In this document: positions 55,507 to 64,000 of the stretch, one piece after another
Position numbering within the stretch: the first letter of the stretch is position 1
How the letters are laid out: each line of letters starts with the position of its first letter
DNA from: Ligula intestinalis
Taxonomy: Eukaryota; Platyhelminthes; Cestoda; Diphyllobothriidea; Diphyllobothriidae
Length of the DNA stretch: 64,000 nucleotides
Reading direction: 5' to 3'
NCBI GenBank assembly: GCA_036362985.1
Contig: JAYGXS010000004.1
Location: 4,038,742-4,102,741, forward strand
Notes under the pieces: model-generated
The model's input: only the letters and a program-made list of their open reading frames with translations
Told to the model about the DNA's origin: nothing
Database searches by the model: none
Position numbers and translations under genes: made by a program

Positions 55507-58500
55507 GTAGGTTTCTAGGGTTCCTAACCCAATTACTTGTCTTCTGCTTGCAAACAGTAGACCTTTGGTTACGTTTTCTTGTTTGCATTCATATTCTGGT
55601 AGTCCTTATGGCAAATTGAGTTTGGGGAGGTCGACTACTAGTGTCAGCATAAGAGCTCGCTGGCGGCTGTAGCTAATAGGCATTATCATTGAACGATCTT
55701 TCTTTTGAATTACCATCTAGGAATCGTATGTTCAGTACTATTACTACATTAAAGGCTCTCACATTTTCACCCAACTACTAGAATTGTTTATATAGTAAAC
55801 GCATGACATTTATATTTTCTTATTTTCGATGGTATCATTTCAATCAACGTTGCATCAAATACTGTTACGCTGGTGCAACTAACTTTTCCGACAATGGTTA
55901 TCTTGCTCTTCGAACTGCTTATGCTTCGAATCTTCATCATTTCCTTTATGCCAATACTTAATAAGTCAAAAGAAGGTAGCCTTGTCAAATGCTGTTAGCC
56001 GTACCGGATACATTTGTTCCGAACCCTGACCTTCCTACTTAACTTTTGAGTATATAAAGATTGTTCAGGAAATATTTCTGACCAAAACATTGTGGTACAG
56101 GAGCGCCGCTGCTGCAGCCAAGTGACACTTTTTAACGGTGTTGCCTTCAGATTGACCGATGCGGTATTTTGATCCCCAAAATACCACTTCCATGCAGACT
56201 CTGGCATGACTGCCGTTTTACGGTTACGTCAGTTATGAGATTTGGATGGACCGTCTGAACGACAAAATGGTTAACTATTCGGCGACAAACGATGACAGAC
56301 AGTACGAAGCAATAAATTAGGCTGGCCACTACGTCATATTTTATTCGTAGTCATCATAGTCGGTACTGACCATGAGTGCGTGACTTGAATGAACATGGCA
56401 ATTAACTTGTATAACTCCCTCTAAAATTGGTAGCGTAGGTGTCTACTTGAGGGAAAGCTAGTTCCTTGATTGAAGCTAGACAGCACTGCCCCCTTACTAT
56501 GTTCTTCCCGACTGTTCTTACGAATGCATGTCGGAGGGTGTCAAGTCTCGCTTGTTTAGGAACATAAGCGTTAGTGGCACGCTCAGGGCGTTTTCAGATA
56601 GCCCGACTAGTCGCTGCGTCTATCCGTATCTAGATTCACCTTGATCCACTGGTATGGAAAGCTGGGCTCAATGCAACGTAGTCATTCCTTACTGTAAACT
56701 GGTTCACCCAAAATCAACAGGTACGATCAAACTTTTATGCAAAATTCAAATAAATTGCCTCTTTAAAAAATAGAGATCCGTGTAAAGAAATAAAAACAGC
56801 ATGCATACTTACGTGGTAATTAGACACGGTACACAGACTACAGTCTACCATACGCACAGGTGCGATATGTGTTTTATGTTTGCTTGGGCTTCAATTTTCT
56901 TTTCTGCTCGTGAAAAATGTCATTCGTAGGGGCATAACGACCCTTATTCATCCATTGCCATGTCATGAAACACAAAAGCGGACTTTTTAACCCGCCGAGC
57001 CTTTCTATTTCACAGAAGACAAAGATCTCGAAAGAACCTGCGTTGTCTTCTTTCGCATGTTATATGTTCTAATTTGAAGGATATCAACATAATTAATTCT
57101 GTCGCCCAGTTGGATTAGAGCTGCTACTCCTTGTCGAGAAGTTGGCTTTTGTTCGTTGCGAAATGCTGGTTACACGCCCGATGTTTGAGCGAAAGGGAGA
57201 AAGATATGGTCTCCCCTCGTATGCGACTCGGGACACACAAACCACGTACCTTCATTTTTTATAACGTCAAGTCACTTTTGTCGTGATTTAAACATGCTCA
57301 TCTTCTGTCTAAAAAAGTAACTGCAAAAATAACGAACTGCATATTTAGCGTTAGGTAGCCTACTTTCTGCCTGTAATGACCACTGGCCGTGCAAGGCGCA
57401 CACAACCGTTCTTTCCCAGCAATCAATCGATCAAGCCTATAGCTTATATTTTCCACCATTTAGAATTTATCGAATTCAGACCTCCGCATTGGATGCCGCA
57501 AGGCAATGTTGGCACTAGCTCGTCGGTTTTCTTCGACCAGATCCGCAGTTGTCGTCTCAGTCCGGAGGTTATCAGAAAACTTCACCTCACTTTCCCGCGG
57601 TCGCTGCGAAACCGCCGGTACGGAGCTGTCCCCCTAGAGTACTCCTCACTCGGTGATCATGAATCGAGTTCTGTTGCGTCACCAAATTCCCCTTCTACAC
57701 TGCAGTTAACCGAAATCAATAAGGTAGGTCCCTTAAATTGTGCCTCTATCTCCTCCTTACCTAACCGGTAATATAGATGAATACAACCATACTACTCCAT
57801 TCGGTAGAAAAAGTTCTTTGGGAAAATTTTTATTGAGTGAACTTTCGACACTGGCTCACCAGGTCGTCATCAGACGAAGACAAGTTTATACGTATACTAC
57901 TCCATTGATTTCAGTAGAACTTTTATTTAAACTAAATCGGGGTTCTCTCTTGGCATGTTTATTTCTCACTTAACACAAGTCCTGTTCTATTCCGCTCCAA
58001 CAGCCGGGAATTTCCTTTTCTGATCCGGTTCCCTCTGACGACCTGCCCGAGGAGTGGGATCGGTTCGAGGCCTTGCACGACGACCCATACAATGTGGACC
58101 GAAGCGCCAACAAGAACCTGAAATACGAAAGCAAAATTGAGCTGAAGTGGGAGAAGGGTGGTTCGGGCCTGGTATTCTACACAGACGAATTTGCCTGGCG
58201 CCAGGCCGACAGCCTACGCAAGGAGGAGTTTTTCGATGAGCCGGCATCCTTTGACTGGGACATTGACATGCAGCACTACGAGGACAACGGCAGTGGCGGA
58301 GGTAGCAACCTGTTTTCCTGTCGTCCTCAACAGGGCGGTGTGGACCTGGACTCTTGCCAGTTGATGGAAATGCAGGGCGTTGAAGCGGGCGCGAGTTCTG
58401 TTGCGCCCAGCCGACCCTCCCGCAACAAGCCGAGTCACGGGAAGGTGAGATGATCTACCCTAACTAAATAATTGACCACGGGCTCTGAGAACCCTTCTCC

Positions 58501-61171
58501 ATATTCGTAAAAGCTAGCTTCGCGCACGACAGCAATGCCAAACCAAAATCATCCACCTTATCACAGTGGCTTAAGTTGCTAGAAGAAACCCTAGCCGCTG
58601 CGATTTTCAGGGCCGGTTCCGCGTGCGAAGAGTAGGAGTGGGATGCTAAGTGGAGGAATAGTATATTCTATAAAAAAGTAGTGAACAACAGGTTGGAGGA
58701 AGTTAGCAGCCGGACGAGCGTACGCCCGCAGCTGTAAGGGCCGGCCTGCGAATTGACAGAGCACGGGAATCATCAAAATGCCTAAAGCGTGGTCATGTGT
58801 AAGTCAGCCTTGGAAATGATTGGCCAGACAGGATTGGAGGCATTGGTGCGTACGTCCAAGCATTCGCTAGGGGTTTAGCTTTTCACTTGGAGTTGGGGCA
58901 CTAAAATCTCTGCTCATTTTTCTCCACCCAAGCAGAGCTAGTCATTCTCTTTTTTAACTGCTTTAAACGGGAAGGCAAATTACCCTAAAGACAAGAGTGC
59001 TTATCTTTTTGGGAATAGGAAGATCTAAAATAGTTATTGTTGGACTGGAATGTTGATGACAGAACTGCATTTCTCTGAAAGGCGCGTGAACGTAGTCAAA
59101 AGGCGCTATCATCATCTAACTTGTTGAATAAACGAAGAAAATTCACTCAGAAATGTGCGGACACCGATCGAATAGGCTTCCGAACTAAACAAAGTTCATG
59201 TGGTGGTCAGAGGTCCCCAACGGGTGACCGCCTGCCAGGCCGATGCGGGCCAAGTCATAATAGCAGTAAGTGGGGTATGACAGTTTCAGGCGACCAAGAC
59301 ATCAATTCCCTGCGTTAGATTTAAATCCCTGTAGGTGAATAAATAAGTGGAAATGACGGTCCACTGCAAGTTATTTTTTTTAACTGAATGTGCCTGTGCC
59401 ATTCTCATTGAACCGTCGTGAGCGAAGCCACAATTTAAAAGTATTTGGATATGTTTCGTAAACAACCTGTCATAACAAGGAGCTTGACTTCATGACTTCC
59501 ATTGCCAACGACGTGTTAAGTTGAAAAAGTATCCGCGATAAGCTAGTGCACCTAATCTGGGTTTCAGACCAAAGCGACTTACTAACTGAAAGTTCAAACC
59601 CCGTGTACATGTCCGATATGCGTGATTACTTTGCATTGGTCTTGCATATCGGTATAGCCATTCTGTCCCTTCTCTGGAGAACCTTGCAATCTTTGACGTC
59701 GGATTGAGCAGCGGCTCCGGCTACCGATGCTGGTCTGGCCAAGGTCTGCTACACCAAACCTGCCTACAGTGGATCTATCTCCCCTCCTTTCCATCTGTGT
59801 TTTTGATGACGGAGCAGCCCCTCCCGACCATGCTGCTCTGACTCATCCTCCTCGCCGCCGGGGTTGAGGCCCACCCAGCGGGGCTGCGGATCCACCAAGG
59901 GTTACTAGCCAGCCAGCTACTGATGCTTATTAAAGGCTCTAGTGTAGATATCCTTACTAACGTGCCCTAGTTCATGAAATCTATTAATGTCCTTTCGTAG
60001 TAAAAATGCATAGACAAGCGGTTTCAATCCATACTTTTCATTATTGTAGATTCCTAGAATATCAAGAAACGTTGAATTTAGCTCACGTTTTCTTCCAATT
60101 CACCGATCTGAACTGAACTCTTTTCTGGTAACCAGCGTTTTGCGCCCAAAGTTCATTCAGTGAACAACATCAAGTGTGTATTAAACCACGTCCTCACCTT
60201 TCGATATTCGCATTTCATGATTAAGGCAATCTACTGTAACTAAAAAGCTGGTAAGCAGTGCCAGAGCCACGGATGAAGATCGAGTAAGAAGTATTGGGCT
60301 ATAGTACTGAAGCCCGATTTCTATGCGAAGACTTGCCGACTTGTCTACAGGTTTGGCAGCATAGTACTGGGATTACAAGCGACGTCTCTTCCAAGTAACT
60401 CCACCTTCCTCACCCAGCCACATCTCACAAGTGACGTGCTGAATGTCGCTTTGTGCCCTGACATCACGCCTTGTTGACCCCTCCCAGCCTACCCGAAGTG
60501 AACGCCTATCGACATCTTGCAATTCACCATAACCCCTGTCCGTACGCAAGTTACACTGCATCTTTTTTGCTATTTCACAGGAATTTTCCGAAAGACTCAT
60601 GTTGAAGTACGGCTGGCGACCTGGATCACGCCTAGGCTCTGCCAGCAACAGCCTGAAAGGTACACAGGCACGGGGTCTGCTACACCCGCTGACAGCAGAC
60701 GGCGCTCTGCCGCCATACACGCGTACCGGCCTCGGATTCCGCACTGCCCGACGGCCGGCTCGTCTTCCTACGTCGGCCACCTCCAGACACGACTCCGGCG
60801 TCTACCTCCGGTCAGTGTTCGACTCAGACGAGGTGGTGGCTGCACGCAGCGCCAGCAGCCGCCTCACACCTCACAATTCCCTCCTGCGCCCTGATCCCGA
60901 AGAGGTAGTAAAATACCGATCCGACTGGCGCCCTCCAAACGCCACTGACGAGCAGGAGGCTGCAGCGGCGGCGTCGAGTCGTGCGCCGATCCTCCGCACA
61001 CCGAACTCAGTACGCGCACTGGAGGGAGTACGGTTTACTCCCGGTGCTACCTTACACCCGCCGGCTCCCTTGCCCCCAACGAGCGGAGGGTGATTTGCGT
61101 TGACTTTATCAGATGCTCCCTGTACATAAACTGCCCTTTATTTTCCCATTATATTTGGACGCGTTAATAAA
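55131..61171 (+). CDS. GPATCH3: G-patch domain-containing protein 3 orthologue, 4 exons, 527 aa
   Basis: Coding 55137-55506, 57464-57723, 58004-58444, 60581-61093 joins in frame to 527 residues (human GPATCH3 is of nearly the same length). Landmarks: N-terminal block FLISNIPATFSASDLRRIFS followed by FVCFHYRRRPEP; FSILQKFIEFRPPHWMPQGN across junction 1 and VFFDQIRSCRLSPEVI, RRYGAVPLEY; LPEEWDRFEALHDD; IELKWEKGGSGLVFYTD at about 255; WDIDMQHYED; C-terminal G-patch near 358-410 (LKYGWRPGSRLGSASNSLKG, GLLHPLTADGALP, TGLGFR). G-patch proteins bind RNA and activate DEAH-box helicases; the human protein has been linked to antiviral signalling and to eye development. The role in this animal is unknown. 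The exon 2/3/4 junctions are phase 0. AATAAA lies 73 nt after the stop. Confidence 0.93.
55507..57463. other. GPATCH3 intron 1, nothing recognised
   Basis: 1,957 nt. No element or RNA gene recognised. Confidence 0.5.
57464..57723 (+). CDS. GPATCH3: GPATCH3 exon 2
   Basis: Residues 124-210: FIEFRPPHWMPQGNVGTSSS, DQIRSCRLSPEVIRKLHLTF, RRYGAVPLEYSS, then a serine-rich stretch ending LTEINK. Acceptor CATTTAG, donor AAG|GTAGGT. Confidence 0.92.
57789..57906. mobile_element. Short 92-bp insertion with 13-bp target duplication, hammerhead-like
   Basis: ATACTACTCCATT occurs exactly at 57789-57801 and 57894-57906. The 92 bp between contain, on the minus strand, CTGATGA, a hairpin (GAC-CTGG-TGAG-CCAG-GTC with one bulge), GAAA and GTTCACTC, the order of a type I hammerhead with a 2-bp stem III, but with one extra C after the core A9. 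In GPATCH3 intron 2. Confidence 0.65.
58004..58444 (+). CDS. GPATCH3: GPATCH3 exon 3
   Basis: Residues 211-357: LPEEWDRFEALHDD, KIELKWEKGGSGLVFYTDEF, FDWDIDMQHYEDNGSGGGS. Acceptor CCAACAG, donor AAG|GTGAGA. Confidence 0.93.
58445..60580. other. GPATCH3 intron 3, unassigned
   Basis: 2,136 nt. The segment 59594-59910 is GC-richer with a minus-strand open stretch (RSTVGRFGVADLGQTSIG, SRSRCSIRRQRLQGSPEKG) that may belong to a dispersed repeat; no family could be named. Confidence 0.4.
60581..61093 (+). CDS. GPATCH3: GPATCH3 exon 4 (G-patch domain, stop)
   Basis: 170 codons and TGA: EFSERLMLKYGWRPGSRLGS, TRTGLGFR, then VYLRSVFDSDEVVAA and an alanine/proline-rich tail ending PLPPTSGG. GC content is higher than in the other exons. 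Acceptor TTTCACAG. Confidence 0.93.
   Translation, partial: EFSERLMLKYGWRPGSRLGSASNSLKGTQARGLLHPLTADGALPPYTRTGLGFRTARRPARLPTSATSRHDSGVYLRSVFDSDEVVAARSASSRLTPHNSLLRPDPEEVVKYRSDWRPPNATDEQEAAAAASSRAPILRTPNSVRALEGVRFTPGATLHPPAPLPPTSGG
61166..61171 (+). terminator. Polyadenylation signal AATAAA of GPATCH3
   Basis: Canonical hexamer 73 nt after the stop codon. Confidence 0.8.
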
Positions 61172-63193
61172 TCAGAGTGATAGCCTGCAAGGGGAGTTAT
61201 TCCAAGCTGCTTGCACGAGGCGACAGCTATAACTTAACTTGGTATCGGAATGTAACCGGCTTAGTCATTGTGTCCAAAGATGAGGTCGGCTCAACTTCTT
61301 GACAGTAGGCATCTTGTGGGCATACACATGCTAGTTGTAAGGAAACAAGACATGCTTGCGAAAAGCACCACAACGTGTGTCAACCGCTAACGAAATTCCT
61401 GGTGTCATCCCTTCAGGTGTCATCCTTCCTTGTCAGCGGGACCGGCCCCTCTACTGACAGCCATGAAAACACTACGAGTCCTCAGAAGACGCGAAAGAGT
61501 CAGCGACCTTTTTTTTATAAATGCATCAACGACCAAGAAACACGCAGTTATACAGGACACCATGGAACCAAATAGCTGCCTTTAGCTCGTGCTGATGGAC
61601 TGATGCTTGACATAGTTGGCAGGGTTTCACCAGCACTACTGAGGTACGCCGGTGTACATGTGGCGTTGGATAGGCCAAATGCATTCAGTGCAAACGGTGT
61701 CCTTCAGCTAATTGCACCCTAACCGTCTTTCAAAACAGTCTTGCTTTGAAATTTAAAATGCCAACAAGGCACGATGACCACCGGAAGGTTAACTCTGAGT
61801 AGATGTTTCCAGTTAGGCTCAATGATCATGATATACACCGACTTGTACGATACAGTTCATATACACATTAGACGTGGCTGACGCCTATCTAATAAAAATT
61901 GCGAACATTGGATGTGACCGCTGCAGAAGGCAACCATTATATAGGGTATCCCCCTCGCTAAGAAGGTTTAAACTAAGTTTGGCTGACACTGCCTTCATCA
62001 GCCCTTCCGAACCTGAGAGATGGGGTTGAGGTGCCAAAACGAGACGAAAGACGTCAGTTGTGTTGCAGAGGGCTTAGTCTCAGGCCAGCAGCAGGGGAAG
62101 GGTCTTGGTGCACCTGGTAAAAAAACTAGTCTGCAGGTAAAATTTAATACAATAAATGTGTTAAACAGGTTGGAAGGTTAGTAAAAATAGCCAAAGATAA
62201 AACATCTGATCAATAAATGCAACAATGCAAGACGGCCATTTAGAGGGAGCTCCTGGAAGACTTGAAACGCCATTTGGAAAAGTTCACGGAAATGAGATTC
62301 TTCTGGACACTGCAGCCATCAGCGTCCACGGAAGAGCTGTGGGACTCCTCTGCCTAAATAAAAAAGGTCATAATTAGTGCTGACTAGGCATATAGTACAT
62401 GAGTTTAATCTATTAAGAGCACGGGACACGGAAACGCGCCTTAGAAGAGGGGTACCGTAAACTAGCAGTGCAATCGCTTTTAGGCATGTGGCAGCGCCGA
62501 AATCAATGGTTACTCTTGTGAGCGCCCTATGACGGCGAGAGACAAGCTGCTATAAAAATACTTAGAGTTCGGTGAACAGATTCGGACTTATCAGACAGCG
62601 AGTGATGCATTGTACCTCGAACCCACACAGACCGCTTGGAGTCCCCATACACAACAGTTGGATAACTCGAACAATTGCGGCGCAGAAGCCCACAAGTTTC
62701 ACACATATATGCAAATACGAGTGTTGAATGTGCTTGCTCAGGGAAGAGTTAACACATATGTGGTAAACGGGCGAATTCGGCCATCGAAGATCTTAAGCCG
62801 GTCTTCTAGCAACATTGACTCCTTCCCCGAGCTATGCAGAAGATCAGGTCACGTGAGACACTGTCTGTTGAGCAAAAAAGCGTGATGTTTTTTCAGTAAG
62901 CGGCGTAAAAAGTAAAATGGTAAGACTGAAAAACGCAAAAGCTGGAAGTAACCTACTCACAAAACTTCAATAAACACTGTCTCTCGTGATCACATCCATG
63001 ATAACGCTTGCATTTCGGTGAAATTTAATGAATTTGGAACTCAAGTAAGTGTGTTCTCAGTATGAATACCAACCCGGTTCAGTGAGCTACTCGTCAAGAC
63101 AGAAAAGGATGAGGTGAACTGTAGGTCTGCTGTCACATGTGGAGAGGTATAGTTGGTGATAGAGAATAAGATGACTCGATTGCTGGAACAATA
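61172..63193. other. No gene recognised
   Basis: Two kilobases right of GPATCH3 without convincing coding or element signals; the short open frames at 61375-61575 and 62610-62885 resemble nothing known. Confidence 0.5.
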
Positions 63194-63419
63194 CTTTTAT
63201 TCGCCTGACGTTTCGAAATCCGTCGCGGATTCGTCATCAGAGACATAGTCAGATAGCAGTAGCAGGTATGGCTAGCCTATGCATAGGAGTTTGCAGTATT
63301 TGTAGTATACAGTCAGTACTGCAAACATACAACATCCTGTGCATACGCTACCCATATCTGCTACTGCTATCTGAATATATCTCTGATGACGAATCTCGAA
63401 ACGTCAAGCGAATAAAAGT
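63194..63419. repeat. Foldback element, ~226-bp imperfect inverted repeat
   Basis: Left arm begins ACTTTTATTCGCCTGACGTT and right arm ends ACGTCAAGCGAATAAAAGT. Inner parts also pair (CAGATAGCAGTAGCAG on both arms). Each arm's outward strand carries CTGATGACGAATC...CGAAACGTC, hammerhead-like as in Penelope terminal repeats. Confidence 0.85.
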
Positions 63420-64000
63420 CTTATAGTGGCCTCTTTGCAGCCACTTGGAACCCAAGACCAGCCACTGATGCATGACTCACCTAGCCTGCCTGTGTGCCAA
63501 CCGTCTCCTGGGGCTAAGCGCTAACTGCCCTTGGCCGACGCGCACGTACGCCACAGCGTGACCGCGCGTACACGCTAGCCAATCGCAGTCCATCTCAAGG
63601 TCGCGCGTCCCCGCGAGGCTAGACATCACCCGCCTTATTGGCCGCCGGAACAAAGCATGCGCCGGCGACGCTCGATGTTCTCAACACACTCCGGCATTGA
63701 CGCCCTAGCAGCCGGACTGCGGTCCTCCGCGAGTCAACACTATTTCCATCCTATTCTCCGTACACAATAAACTCCCCCTTCTACTCTGGCCTTCCCAAGA
63801 CTTCTCCAATATCCTAAGAAACCGGGCCTCGTAGATTGTAGGTGTTAGGGTTAACCGTCTTAGCCTTAACACCTATAGTCATGTCCCAACGATCGAGTCG
63901 TCTTCTTCTCAACTACTTCCGGGATTTGCATGTTCGCTTGCATAGTAGGTGATATCATCAAGGCCGACCTGATAAGACATGATTGCAACCGTACCAAAAG
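63420..64000. other. GC-rich segment at the right edge, unassigned
   Basis: 63440-63720 is rich in CpG and GCGCG runs, unlike the rest of the window, and includes two CCAAT/ATTGG motifs and a CACAATAAACT near 63766. It could be an LTR or a promoter of a gene beyond the edge. Confidence 0.35.
63839..63875. repeat. 37-bp palindrome
   Basis: TAGGTGTTAGGGTTAA, 5 central bases, then TTAGCCTTAACACCTA: an inverted repeat with one or two mismatches. Confidence 0.85.

Noticed and set aside
60373..60780. 135-codon minus-strand frame over GPATCH3 exon 4
   Set aside because: Antisense shadow of the GC-rich last exon.

Overview
The window is eukaryotic nuclear DNA, most likely from a parasitic flatworm (tapeworm or fluke). 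The evidence is a spliced SERCA calcium pump gene with a 5' cluster of 32-39 nt introns and later introns of 0.9-3.2 kb, a gene start placed 6 nt after a splice acceptor (typical of spliced-leader trans-splicing), and a mix of RTE, CR1-like, Ty3/gypsy and Penelope-like retroelements with hammerhead ribozyme motifs. The species cannot be decided from the sequence. No CRISPR array, prokaryotic operon or functional rRNA gene was seen.

Layout. 581-23879 (minus): SERCA-type Ca2+-ATPase, 15 exons, 961 codons reconstructed in frame; the last ~50 residues lie beyond the left edge. Its introns hold a dead mariner/Tc1-like transposon with TIRs and TA target duplication (5504-7025), an RTE relic (7045-8330), a tRNA-derived SINE-like piece, a tandem duplication, a tRNA-like relic and a decayed Penelope-type hammerhead. 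Intron 6 appears to be GC-AG.

24480-47800 is a graveyard of at least three non-LTR (CR1-like) families, called LINE A, B and C here, nearly all on the minus strand and repeatedly nested. LINE A copy 1 (28979-31990) has an intact ORF1 and an ORF2 that is open up to a 100-N gap. LINE A copy 2 (36475-41400) is frameshifted and carries a LINE C insertion. A LINE C copy (31998-36410) is split by a plus-strand LINE C with a 7-bp target duplication. A nearly full-length LINE B (42190-47750) has in-frame stops, and several truncated LINE B 3' ends lie elsewhere. A Penelope-like GIY-YIG relic at 26365-26878 is flanked by inverted hammerhead motifs.

48116-53847 (minus) is a complete but dead Ty3/gypsy element: two 545/546-bp LTRs, PBS, PPT, gag, protease, RT, RNase H and integrase, with a 152-bp LINE B 3' end inserted between PBS and gag.

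55131-61171 (plus) is a four-exon GPATCH3 orthologue (527 aa) with a G-patch domain and a polyadenylation signal. To its right lies DNA with no recognised gene, a ~226-bp foldback repeat (63194-63419) and a 37-bp palindrome near the edge. The two host genes are functionally unrelated (ER calcium uptake; G-patch RNA-associated protein); the rest is mobile-element sequence.
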